Source: Clostridium sp. CMCC3677 (lineage in GTDB: Bacteria > Bacillota > Clostridia > Clostridiales > Clostridiaceae). From it: 64,000 nt of DNA. The stretch covers positions 177,117 to 241,116 of the forward strand of contig NZ_JAMQHS010000007.1 of assembly GCF_023845585.1 (NCBI RefSeq), given 5' to 3'. A model generated the notes under the pieces. It worked only from the letters and a program-made list of their open reading frames with translations. It had not been told where the DNA came from and searched no databases. Each line of letters opens with the position of its first letter. Within the stretch, counting starts at the first letter, position 1. A program made the position numbers and the translations under genes. Positions 33,414 through 41,509 of this stretch are shown here, piece after piece.

Positions 33414-35420
33414 TTATATACTTCTTGCTACTTCATATGCATCCCATATAGCATACATGATATTCTTTACTTGTTTTGCATCTCCTAATATATATAAATC
33501 TTCTATTTCCATTTTCAACTCATCATATAAATTTTTATTTGATCTATATCCTATAGACATTATTACTGTATCTGCCTCTAATATTTCTTCTATACCATCA
33601 CTGTTTTTAACTATTGCTCCCTCATCATTAGCTGCTGCTATAGATGTTGATGTTATTATTTTAACATTTTCATATTTTAATAAATTTTTAAGCATATCAT
33701 AGTTCATAAACGGTAAATTGTGAGGTCCTCCTAAAATTTCCTTACTTGCCTCTACAATTGTTACTTCTCTTCCTTTTTGAGCTAACCATAACGCAGTTTC
33801 GCATCCAACTAAACCAGCTCCAACTACAACTACCTTTTGCCCTGCTGATTCTGGATTTAATAAAATTTTATCAGCTGTTACAACCTTCCCATTATCAAAT
33901 CCTGGAAGATTTAACATTATAGGATTTGAACCTGTAGCTACCACAACTACATCGAACTTGCTTTCTTTAATTTTTTCAGCAGTCATCTCAGATTCCATAA
34001 ATACCTTAACCCCTGCATCTTTAACTGCTTTTGTATACCAATTAACTAAATGATAATCATCTTTTTTGAAGTTTGGTGCTCCCCCTGGTATTATATTTCC
34101 GCCTAGTTTATTTGATTTTTCGTGTAGTTCTACTTCATGCCCTCTAAGAGCACTAACTCTTGCAAATTCAAGCCCTGAAATACCCCCACCTATTACTAAT
34201 ACTTTCTTAGCTTCATCAGCTTTACTTATTCCATAAGTAGCTTCTCTTCCGCAGGCTGGATTTACTGCACAAGATAATCCTGATGCCTTTTCTATTCTTC
34301 CCATACAACCTTCATGACAGGATAAGCATGGTCTTACATCATCAATTTTTCCAACCCTAATTTTTTTAGGTAAATATGGATCTGCAAGTAAAGGTCTTCC
34401 TAATCCTATTATGTCAGCTTCACCATTTTCTAATGAAGTTAAAGCTATATCCGGGTTATCCATTCTACCTGCTAATATTACTGGTACGTCTACAACTTCT
34501 TTTACCATCTTTCCAAATGATCTATACATACCATCTTCAAAATACATTGGTGGATGATTCCAGTACCAAGAATCATATGTTCCTACATCTACATTTAATG
34601 CATCATATCCAGCTTCAACTAATATTTTAGCTGCCTGCAATCCTTCTTCATAATCACGACCCACTTCCACAAATTCTTCTCCTGGAAGTGCACCTTCTCT
34701 TAGTCCCTTCATCATACTTTTTAATGAATATCTTAAAGAAACTGGAAAATCTTCTCCACAAACTGCTTTTATAGATTTAACTATTTCCGTTGCAAATCTT
34801 AATCTATTCTCTAAGCTTCCACCAAATTCATCAGTACGCTTATTATAAAAAGATATTGCAAACTGGTCTAATAAATACCCTTCATGAACTGCATGTATTT
34901 CTACACCATCAAAACCTGATTTTTTTGCTATTGCTGCAGACATTGCAAATTTTTGTATGTAGGTTTTAACTTCTTCAGTTGCTAACTCTCTATGTTTTAT
35001 ATTTGCATCCCATCTATTTTCTTGTGCTGATGGTGCTACACATTTACCTTTCAAGAAACTTGGTATTCCTGAACGTCCTAATCCTGCAGTTAACTGCAAA
35101 AATATCTTAGCTCCATATGCATGAACTCTTTCTGTTAATATTTTTCCACTTTGTACAAAGTGTAGTGGACTCTTTGTAACACAAGGTATGCTTGGATTTT
35201 GTAAAGGCTCTATATCATTTTCCACATTACAAATACCAGTAATTATAAGTCCAGTTCCACCCTTTGCTCTTTCTACGTAATAATCAATTCCAGCTTTATT
35301 AAATGCTCCTTGTTCACTAGTAAATCCAACTGGTCCCATTGGTGCCATTGAATAACGATTTGGTATTTCTACTTTACCTATTTTAATAGGTTCAAATAAT
35401 TTACTATACTTTTTGTTCAT
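33414..35420 (-). CDS. Enoate reductase / 2,4-dienoyl-CoA reductase-type FMN-FAD-FeS enzyme
   Basis: A 668-residue Old-Yellow-Enzyme-plus-FAD protein, the length of clostridial 2-enoate reductase and BaiCD/BaiH. The TIM barrel (1-~370) binds FMN, with SMAPMGPVGF, GFDGVEIHAVHEGYLLDQF and GLGRPLLADP. The 4Fe-4S site is CLSCHEGCMGR...LSCAVNPACGRE near 365-395. FAD binding is at KVLVIGGGISGLEFARV near 410 and NADH binding at KVVVVGAGLVGCETALW near 550. It reduces activated C=C bonds of unsaturated acids or similar compounds. A longer frame from 35483 is rejected because GGAGG precedes the ATG at 35420. It is divergent from a TetR regulator with palindromes in its promoter. Confidence 0.9.
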   Translation of the reverse strand: MNKKYSKLFEPIKIGKVEIPNRYSMAPMGPVGFTSEQGAFNKAGIDYYVERAKGGTGLIITGICNVENDIEPLQNPSIPCVTKSPLHFVQSGKILTERVHAYGAKIFLQLTAGLGRSGIPSFLKGKCVAPSAQENRWDANIKHRELATEEVKTYIQKFAMSAAIAKKSGFDGVEIHAVHEGYLLDQFAISFYNKRTDEFGGSLENRLRFATEIVKSIKAVCGEDFPVSLRYSLKSMMKGLREGALPGEEFVEVGRDYEEGLQAAKILVEAGYDALNVDVGTYDSWYWNHPPMYFEDGMYRSFGKMVKEVVDVPVILAGRMDNPDIALTSLENGEADIIGLGRPLLADPYLPKKIRVGKIDDVRPCLSCHEGCMGRIEKASGLSCAVNPACGREATYGISKADEAKKVLVIGGGISGLEFARVSALRGHEVELHEKSNKLGGNIIPGGAPNFKKDDYHLVNWYTKAVKDAGVKVFMESEMTAEKIKESKFDVVVVATGSNPIMLNLPGFDNGKVVTADKILLNPESAGQKVVVVGAGLVGCETALWLAQKGREVTIVEASKEILGGPHNLPFMNYDMLKNLLKYENVKIITSTSIAAANDEGAIVKNSDGIEEILEADTVIMSIGYRSNKNLYDELKMEIEDLYILGDAKQVKNIMYAIWDAYEVARSI

Positions 35421-35466
35421 GTAATACTTCCTCCATTTGCTTACTATTCTATATACTTCATTGAAT

Positions 35467-35529
35467 ATATTCATCGAATACATTCAATGAATATATTTTA
35501 ACATTATCACATTGATAATTTATTGTCAA
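35467..35529 (-). promoter_or_regulatory. Promoter and operator palindromes of the enoate-reductase-type gene
   Basis: On the minus strand TTGACA (35524-35529), 17 bases, TAATGT (35501-35506). The spacer contains a perfect dyad ATTATCA-CAT-TGATAAT (35503-35519). Just downstream lies a 28-bp near-palindrome (35467-35494) with arms TTCATCGAAT and ATTCAATGAA. Either could bind the divergent TetR regulator. The remaining 35530-35839 shows no other clear signal. Confidence 0.65.
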
Positions 35530-35839
35530 TATTTTGATTCGTAATTTTCTAAACTCATTTCACTGATAATATAATGAAATTTATTATATAGATCTTTATT
35601 TGTTTAAAAAAAAATTCAATTATAAAATATATCCCATTTTAGCTTTACTATGATATACTATGAAATGCATGAGATTAGATAATAATAGTCAAGTAAAATA
35701 TATATGCTTCGCATCGAAAGATGCTAAACGGAATAATAAAATAGGACTAATGAAAAGATAATGCTATATAATGTTCGTTAGAATGATATTAAGTTTTCTA
35801 TGAAATTTTATAACTACATCATACAAGGAGGGATTTTAT

Positions 35840-36448
35840 TTGGATACGAAATTAACCAACAGGCAATATCAAGCTCTTAAAACTAAAGAAAATATACTTC
35901 ATTGTGCATTACAATTAGTTAAAGAAATAGGCTTTGAAAAAGTTACTATATCCTCTATTTGCAAAAAGGCCAATGTATCAATCGGTTCCTTTTACCACTA
36001 TTTTAAATCACTAGATTTTATAATAATTGAAACTTATAAATACTTCGATGAAATACTTACAAATTTAGACGAACAAGGGCATTTTAATGGAAATACTATA
36101 AATAGAATTATGCTAATTGTAAAAGAACAGCTAAGATATGCAGAAATTGAAGGAGTTGAAATTGTTACACAATTTTACAAAAGCCAAATTACAGTTGGAA
36201 ATGAATATTTTTTATCCTTTGATAGACATCTATCAAAACTAATTTTAGATGCTGCAAAAGATGGTCAAAAATTAGGCATTTTAGACACTACCATTGATGC
36301 CTTAGAAATTACAAATGATATATTAACTATTTCTAGAGGTGTAATTTATGATTGGTGCTTAAAACATGGAAATTTCAACTTAATAGAGAAGGGTTGCAAA
36401 CTAACTAAAGTTTATTTAGATTCCTATTTAGTTAATAGTTGTCCTTAG
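35840..36448 (+). CDS. TetR family transcriptional regulator
   Basis: A 202-residue TetR-type repressor. The N-terminal HTH is KTKENILHCALQLVKEIGFEKVTISSICKKANVSIGSFYHYFKS (14-57), with the classical VSxGSFYHYF recognition end. The C-terminal helical ligand domain is variable. The start is TTG, with AAGGAGGG seven bases upstream. It is divergent from the enoate-reductase-type gene and most likely represses it until an unsaturated acid or bile-acid-like ligand binds; the ligand is inference. A hairpin terminator follows at 36560. Confidence 0.92.
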   Translation: MDTKLTNRQYQALKTKENILHCALQLVKEIGFEKVTISSICKKANVSIGSFYHYFKSLDFIIIETYKYFDEILTNLDEQGHFNGNTINRIMLIVKEQLRYAEIEGVEIVTQFYKSQITVGNEYFLSFDRHLSKLILDAAKDGQKLGILDTTIDALEITNDILTISRGVIYDWCLKHGNFNLIEKGCKLTKVYLDSYLVNSCP

Positions 36449-36559
36449 ATTTTGAATTTATAATACCAATTATTATTGCAATTAAATTATTTAATCTTTT
36501 CGAAGATAAAAGTATAATTTTTCCAGTGTTTTTCAAATGTATTCTTGATTATTAATCAT

Positions 36560-36630
36560 AAAAAACCACCTTTTCTTAGTAAATTTATTTGTTGCAAATA
36601 AATTTCACACTAGAATTGGTGGTTTTTTTA
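36560..36630 (+). terminator. Terminator after the TetR gene
   Basis: AAAAACCACC pairs with GGTGGTTTTT, enclosing a second perfect hairpin AAATTTATTTG/CAAATAAATTT, followed by T6. It ends the tetR transcript. Confidence 0.8.
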
Positions 36631-36719
36631 TTATTTTCAGATTAATTTTTTTCTTAGAATGAATTTTGGAAATTATCTAGTTATTAGTTGTCCGTAGCCT
36701 CCATAATCTACATCTATTC

Positions 36720-36790
36720 TTATATCAATTTTTCTAAATTAATCACCAATTCACTAATAACTCTAACATACCTACGAATAATTACATTTA
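36720..36790 (-). pseudogene. C-terminal relic of a HEPN (HI0074-type) toxin gene
   Basis: The minus strand reads NVIIRRYVRVISELVINLEK and two more residues before a stop. This is closely similar to the C-terminus of the intact HEPN protein at 61388 (NRIVNCYVGAIGELVSNLEK...). DNA similarity runs over about 55 bases. Nothing of the upstream part of such a gene remains; the binding-protein gene begins at once. Confidence 0.6.
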
Positions 36791-36794
36791 GTGT

Positions 36795-37847
36795 TTACTT
36801 TGTACTGTTTATGTACTCCCTGTAAGTTAAATGAACTGTAAATCCTGTATCGTCAAATTTATAGCTTGTATTTTCAAGAGGAGGATTGCCAGATGCTAAA
36901 TTTATTCCAATAGAATAAAGAGCTTCAGCAAGATCGTGAGGATCTAAAGCAACAGTACCTGTCATAAAACCTTTTTGTATTAAATCTTTGGCAGCTGGCA
37001 TTCCATCAATACCTAAAACTGGAATTGTTTCTGATTTATTTCCTTTATTATATCCATACTTCTGTAAAGCCTCAACAGCACCTACTGCCATAGCATCATT
37101 ATTAGAAATTATAGCTTCAATTTTATTACCATATTTAAGAAACAGAGCTTCAATAGAACTTTTAGCGCAATCTTGCATCCATTCACAGTTAGAGGATGTA
37201 ATCTCTTCTGTTTTTATTCCAGCCTCTTTAAGTGCTAAAATAGAGTATTTTGTTCTTAAATATGTTAACGGGCTACCAATTCTGCCTTTTAACATAACAT
37301 ACTGCAATACATCATCATGATTTTTATCTATGAACTCTTTATTAGAATTCCATTCATTAACAAGTATTTTTCCTTCCATAGTACCCGATTGCTCAAAATC
37401 TGCTCCAATAACAACAAATCGCTTATACGGTTTAATAAAGTTTATTATTTCTTCAGTGGGGTCTGGATTTAAAATTAAAGGAATATTTTTTCTCATGATT
37501 TTAATTAAAGTACTTTTTACATCGTCTAAGTTATGAGTAATTAAATTTATAATAAAAAGGTCATATTCTTCTGTAAGGGCTTTTTCTATACTTTCATTTT
37601 GTAAACTTTGATTATCTTTTGCATCAAAGAATGTAAATTTAACTTTATCTTTATTTTCTTTTTCAATACGTTCCAAATTTTGTTTAAGTAAAGAAACATA
37701 CATAGCATTAGAATTGTCTAAGAATACACCTATCTTAACTGGAGTTTCTTTACTAAAATTTGAATTAGCAAATACATTATTTTTCAAAACTCCTATTAGG
37801 ATAATTGGAATCATAATAAATATTAATATTTTTTTTAAAATGCTCAT
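36795..37847 (-). CDS. MglB-like galactose/sugar-binding periplasmic-type protein (orphan)
   Basis: A 350-residue class I sugar-binding protein (Peripla_BP_4 fold, MglB/RbsB-like). An N-terminal hydrophobic segment (about 5-25, ending NNVFANS) serves as signal peptide or anchor; no lipobox cysteine is visible. The mature part has VKIGVFLDNSNAMYVSLLKQNLE near 38, NPDPTEEI near 143, the calcium/hinge-like NNDAMAVGAVEAL near 250 and TVPVLGIDG-type VLGIDGMPAAKDLI near 283. It probably binds galactose or glucose outside the cell. No permease or ATPase gene is adjacent, so it may serve a distant transporter or a chemosensory/two-component sensor. Confidence 0.88.
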   Translation of the reverse strand: MSILKKILIFIMIPIILIGVLKNNVFANSNFSKETPVKIGVFLDNSNAMYVSLLKQNLERIEKENKDKVKFTFFDAKDNQSLQNESIEKALTEEYDLFIINLITHNLDDVKSTLIKIMRKNIPLILNPDPTEEIINFIKPYKRFVVIGADFEQSGTMEGKILVNEWNSNKEFIDKNHDDVLQYVMLKGRIGSPLTYLRTKYSILALKEAGIKTEEITSSNCEWMQDCAKSSIEALFLKYGNKIEAIISNNDAMAVGAVEALQKYGYNKGNKSETIPVLGIDGMPAAKDLIQKGFMTGTVALDPHDLAEALYSIGINLASGNPPLENTSYKFDDTGFTVHLTYREYINSTK

Positions 37848-38053
37848 TTAAATCCTCCAAGATATCTCTTTAATTATAATAATTAATTTTAGCATTTGTA
37901 TTAATAATAAAAAATATTCTAATTCAATATACTTTTCCTTAATTATATTTTCATTACATGATTTACCTTCTACAATACATTTTATATTAAACATATTGCT
38001 TTATTTAATTGCATTAATCAATTCATCTAATCTTCTTTTGATTTATCCATTTA

Positions 38054-38149
38054 TGGACACTTTCTTTTTTAACTAAAAAAATTTTACTTAGTTCGACTTA
38101 AAGTGTCCACTATTTTATACTAACACCAGTATAAAATTTACTTTAAGTC
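38054..38149. repeat. Overlapping alternative inverted repeats upstream of the spore operon
   Basis: TGGACACTTT (38054-38063) can pair with AAAGTGTCCA (38100-38109). The overlapping GACTTAAAGT (38095-38104) can instead pair with ACTTTAAGTC (38140-38149), enclosing a perfect hairpin TTTTATACT/AGTATAAAA (38113-38136). The two pairings exclude each other, as in a switch. They end about 40 bases before the DUF421 gene. Confidence 0.65.
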
Positions 38150-38191
38150 AAATAATAACTGTATATTATTAAGATTAGGAGGTAAAGAAAA

Positions 38192-38920
38192 TTGAATGAA
38201 GGATTAGTAGTTTTTGTGCGTTCTATTATCGGATTTTTTTCCTTACTTATTTTTGCTAAAATATTAGGTAAACAACAAATAAGTCAATTAAGTTTTTTCG
38301 ATTATGTCCTTGGAATAACAATTGGATCTATTGCTGCAACTCTTACAACAGACTTATCTAGTAGAGCTTGGCCTCATTTTATAGGTCTTTTTGTTTGGGC
38401 TCTACTAGGATATACAATGGAATATATTACATTAAAATGGAGATATGCTTCAAAATACATAGATGGAGAACCTACAATTATAATTATGAATGGTAAAATA
38501 ATGGAGAATGCATTACGCAAAATGAAATACAAAGTCTCTGATATCATGGCACTATTAAGAAATAAAGATGTTTTTGATTTGTCACAAGTGGATTTTGCAA
38601 TTATTGAACCAAATGGACAATTATCTGTACTTAAAAAACCACAATATGAACCTCTAACACCTAAAGATATGAATATTACTAAAGCGCCAACAGGCATAAG
38701 TACAGAACTTATTTACGATGGAATACTTATACATCAAAATTTAAAACAACTTAATAAAACTGAAAAATGGCTTATGGATCAGCTAAAAATGTACCAAATC
38801 AAGGATGTTTCAGAGGTATTTCTTGCAACACTGACTCCTTCTGGTTCCTTGTATATAGATAAATATGATGATCACACTGTAAAAATAACTGATGTTGGTG
38901 ATTATAAGGGCCCATATTAA
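38192..38920 (+). CDS. DUF421 (YetF-type) membrane protein
   Basis: A 242-residue protein with three N-terminal membrane helices (about 5-85) and the cytoplasmic DUF421 domain (YetF/YrbG family), seen in LGKQQISQLSFFDYVLGITIGSIAA and the domain motifs GEPTIIIMNGKIMENALRKMKY and DVSEVFLATLTPSGSLYID. YetF-type proteins accompany spoVA genes and influence spore germination or heat resistance. The start codon is TTG, with TAGGAGGT upstream. It is followed 14 bases later by a DUF4363 gene, with which it forms an operon ended at 39343. Confidence 0.9.
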   Translation: MNEGLVVFVRSIIGFFSLLIFAKILGKQQISQLSFFDYVLGITIGSIAATLTTDLSSRAWPHFIGLFVWALLGYTMEYITLKWRYASKYIDGEPTIIIMNGKIMENALRKMKYKVSDIMALLRNKDVFDLSQVDFAIIEPNGQLSVLKKPQYEPLTPKDMNITKAPTGISTELIYDGILIHQNLKQLNKTEKWLMDQLKMYQIKDVSEVFLATLTPSGSLYIDKYDDHTVKITDVGDYKGPY

Positions 38921-38934
38921 GGAGGAAAACTATC

Positions 38935-39300
38935 ATGAGAAAATTTTTAGTCATAACTACACCTATAGTAGCATTAATTCTTTTTGTAGTAATTATGCTT
39001 AGTAGTACTATTTTAAAAAAATCATTAGGAAAAAATGATAATATTCCTGAGTCAATACAATTAATTATTCAAGATGTAGAATCAGAAAACTGGGAAGATG
39101 CTAGTGATAAAACAAAAAATTTGTCAAATGTTTGGAAAAGAGTAGTTAAAAGAATTCAGTTTAGTTCAGAAAGAGATGAAATAAATTCTTTTCAAGAGAG
39201 TATGGCACGTCTTAATGGTGCCATAATGGCAAAAGATAAATCTGCTTCACTTATTGAATTAAATGAAGCTTATGAGCATTGGGATGGATTAGGTAAATAA
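38935..39300 (+). CDS. DUF4363 family membrane-anchored protein
   Basis: A 121-residue protein with one N-terminal membrane helix (about 5-27) and a helical extracytoplasmic part (VESENWEDASDKTKNLSNVWKRV) typical of DUF4363, a family that follows DUF421 genes in clostridial and bacillar spore loci. Function is unknown; it may assist the DUF421 protein in the spore inner membrane. SD AAGGAGG is at a normal distance. Confidence 0.85.
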   Translation: MRKFLVITTPIVALILFVVIMLSSTILKKSLGKNDNIPESIQLIIQDVESENWEDASDKTKNLSNVWKRVVKRIQFSSERDEINSFQESMARLNGAIMAKDKSASLIELNEAYEHWDGLGK

Positions 39301-39315
39301 ACTCTAAATGTGTTA

Positions 39316-39343
39316 TAAAAAGCATAGTTATAATATGCTTTTT
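39316..39343 (+). terminator. Terminator after the DUF421-DUF4363 operon
   Basis: AAAAAGCATA and TATGCTTTTT form a perfect 10-bp stem with loop GTTATAA and T-rich end. Confidence 0.8.
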
Positions 39344-39430
39344 AACAATTATTTTTATATTGAAATTTTATTTATGTAATTAATTTATAGTTTAATAATT
39401 CCAGTAAGAACTCAAAATTATATTACATAT

Positions 39431-39482
39431 TAATATACTCCCATATCTATAAAATATAAATTTAACTAGATATGAGAGTATA
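39431..39482 (-). terminator. Terminator after the minus-strand DUF1657 gene
   Basis: ATATACTC-CATATCTA pairs with TAGATATG-GAGTATAT across a long AT loop, just after the stop at 39498 on the minus strand. Confidence 0.65.
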
Positions 39483-39497
39483 TCAATTATTAATTAA

Positions 39498-39701
39498 CTA
39501 TTTATTATATTGAGGTTCTTCTTGTTTTACAAAATCAAGTCTTGATTGAATTGTTTGTTCTACATTTTCCATTGTATTTGCAAGTTGATTAAACATTTGT
39601 TTTGCTTCTTGATTATCTGTATCTAAAGAAAATGTCTTCATATCAGCACCTAATCCCTTAGCACTAGCTAATGCTGTTTCAAGTTTTGTTCCTGTTGGCA
39701 T
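39498..39701 (-). CDS. DUF1657 family small protein
   Basis: A 67-residue helical protein: TALASAKGLGADMKTFSLDTDNQEAKQMFNQLANTMENV, ending RLDFVKQEEPQYNK, the full DUF1657 pattern. Function is unknown; members occur in spoVA2mob-like operons of spore formers. It faces away from its paralogue at 39938 (same family, same QEEPQYK-like end), so the two share the divergent region. SD AAGGAGG precedes the ATG. Confidence 0.92.
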   Translation of the reverse strand: MPTGTKLETALASAKGLGADMKTFSLDTDNQEAKQMFNQLANTMENVEQTIQSRLDFVKQEEPQYNK

Positions 39702-39937
39702 AACAACTCCTCCTTTGTATTTTTTATTACAACTATATTTTGTTCATAATTAATTTAAATATTCAATTTATTCATAATGAAATATATTCCTTTTTAAATC
39801 TAGTTTATATTTATTAATCCTTAACAATTTGTCTTTAATAATTTAAATAAATATATATATTAAAAATGAATTAAAACTAAGATTATTGGTTAAAGTAACC
39901 TAGAAAACAACTTAATAAATATAAAGGAGACTTTTAT

Positions 39938-40144
39938 ATGACTGCGATTTCAAAGGTAAAAGAAACATTAGCTACACTAAAGGGGTCTGAGGCCACCTTA
40001 AGAATGTATTCATTGCAAGAACGTGATAAAGAAGCTAGCGCTATTTATAATCAGGCATATAAAGAAATAAATGAAATTAAAACAGACTTAGAAAAAAGAA
40101 TAGGCTTTATGGAGTTTGAGGAACCCCAATATAAAGGCAACTAA
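39938..40144 (+). CDS. DUF1657 family small protein, first gene of the spoVA operon
   Basis: A 68-residue DUF1657 protein (TAISKVKETLATLKGSEATLRMYSLQERDKEASAIYNQAYKEI, ending FMEFEEPQYKGN). It resembles the minus-strand paralogue at 39498. It heads a run with DUF421, spoVAC, spoVAD and spoVAE, all spaced by less than 25 bases. SD AAGGAG precedes the ATG. A sigma-G promoter is expected just upstream but is not obvious. Confidence 0.92.
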   Translation: MTAISKVKETLATLKGSEATLRMYSLQERDKEASAIYNQAYKEINEIKTDLEKRIGFMEFEEPQYKGN

Positions 40145-40156
40145 GTGAGGTGGCAT

Positions 40157-41017
40157 ATGGATTCTTGGTTAATACTATTATTTAATTCGATAATTTTATT
40201 TTTTTTAACATTAGTTATAACAAAATATATGAAAAAAAAGACCTTATCTAAGGCTACACCCTTTGATTTTATTTCTTATGCCGTCATTGCTATTATAATT
40301 ACTTTAATTTCTTTAAATATAGTTAATAATATTTACTTCGGATTAATTACACTGTCTGTTTGGGCACTGATGCCTATTATCTTAGATTATGCTTCCATGA
40401 GAAGTAAATGGATTTATAACCTAATGCACGGTAAAGAACGGGTTCTTGTTAAAAACGGTAAAGTTATGGAAGATAACTTATCCAAAGAAAGAATTACAGG
40501 GCAAGAATTCCTACAACAAATGCGTTTAAAAAAAGTATTTAACTTAGCCGATGTTGAATTTGCTGTAATGGAAACAACTGGAGATATAAATGTTAGTTTA
40601 AAAGCTGATAAAAAGCCCATTACCCCATATGATTTAGGAGAAAAAGTAGCACCTAAGACTGAACCACAAACAGTTATTTTAGATGGAAACATATTAAATG
40701 AAGGTCTTACTAATGCTGGATTAAATCGAGGCTGGCTTACAACTCAGCTAGAAATCAAAGGGGTTATCCTTGAAAATGTTTTTCTTGGTCAAGTAGATTC
40801 TTCTGGCGACTTATATATAGATCTTTTTGATGATATGATACAAGTCCCTAAAACACAAATTAAAGAAATGCTCTATGCTAGTATTCAAAAAAGTCAAGCA
40901 GATCTTATTTCATTTTCTTTAGACTGTGACAATGAAGATGCAAAAACTATGTACTCACAAAGTGCTAAAAAATTAGAAAAAACCATAAAAAAATTAGAAC
41001 CATATTTATTACGTTAG
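40157..41017 (+). CDS. DUF421 membrane protein with DUF1657-like C-terminal tail
   Basis: A 286-residue YetF-type protein: three membrane helices (about 5-90), the DUF421 domain with KERVLVKNGKVMEDNLSKERITG and LENVFLGQVDSSGDLYIDLFDD, then an extra ~50-residue tail. The tail (IQKSQADLISFSLDCDNEDAKTMYSQSAKKLEKT) resembles DUF1657 (SFSLDTDN.EAK.MY.Q), so the protein looks like a DUF421-DUF1657 fusion. The GTG at 40145, right after the preceding stop, is possible, but the ATG at 40157 has GAGGTG before it. It belongs to the spoVA operon and probably acts in the spore inner membrane. Confidence 0.87.
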   Translation: MDSWLILLFNSIILFFLTLVITKYMKKKTLSKATPFDFISYAVIAIIITLISLNIVNNIYFGLITLSVWALMPIILDYASMRSKWIYNLMHGKERVLVKNGKVMEDNLSKERITGQEFLQQMRLKKVFNLADVEFAVMETTGDINVSLKADKKPITPYDLGEKVAPKTEPQTVILDGNILNEGLTNAGLNRGWLTTQLEIKGVILENVFLGQVDSSGDLYIDLFDDMIQVPKTQIKEMLYASIQKSQADLISFSLDCDNEDAKTMYSQSAKKLEKTIKKLEPYLLR

Positions 41018-41029
41018 AAGGTGAAATAA

Positions 41030-41509
41030 ATGTCAAATATGAAAAAGAAAAAAATGACCTCAGCTCAGCAGCAATATGATACATTAGTAAATAGTATAGA
41101 ACCTAAAAGACCCATTTTAACTAATTGTATTAGAGCCTTTCTCGTAGGTGGCACAATATGTACAATTGGTCAAGGACTACAGTGGATTTTTATTAACTAC
41201 TTTAATTTTGATGAAAAAACCTCAGTAGGTCCTACGTCCCTAGTTTTAATATTTTTTGCAGCTTTATTTACTGGCCTTGGAATTTACGATCATCTTAGTC
41301 AGTGGGCTGGATGTGGATCTGCTGTTCCTATTACAGGCTTTGCCAATTCTATAGCTTCTGCTTCAATTGAACATAAAACTGAAGGATTTGTACTTGGAGT
41401 AGCTGGAAATATGTTCAGTCTTGCAGGCGCAGTTATTGTTTATGGAGTTTTTGCTTCTTTTGTAATTGCTACAATAAAAATAACAATAACATGGTTGGGG
41501 GCGATGTAA
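41030..41509 (+). CDS. spoVAC: Stage V sporulation protein AC
   Basis: A 159-residue membrane protein with about four helices. The typical opening AQQQYDTLVNSIEPKRPILTNCIRAFLVGG (12-41) and the later SQWAGCGSAVPITGFANSIASASIEHKTEGF (90-120) are diagnostic. SpoVAC is the mechanosensitive channel subunit of the SpoVA complex, which takes up dipicolinic acid in the forespore and releases it at germination. SD AAGGTGA precedes the ATG. The stop adjoins the spoVAD start. Confidence 0.96.
   Translation: MSNMKKKKMTSAQQQYDTLVNSIEPKRPILTNCIRAFLVGGTICTIGQGLQWIFINYFNFDEKTSVGPTSLVLIFFAALFTGLGIYDHLSQWAGCGSAVPITGFANSIASASIEHKTEGFVLGVAGNMFSLAGAVIVYGVFASFVIATIKITITWLGAM

Noticed and set aside
37848..38053. 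Sigma-G or sigma-F promoter for the spore genes
   Set aside because: The AT-rich sequence offers several loose matches but none with both boxes and spacing convincing enough to report.
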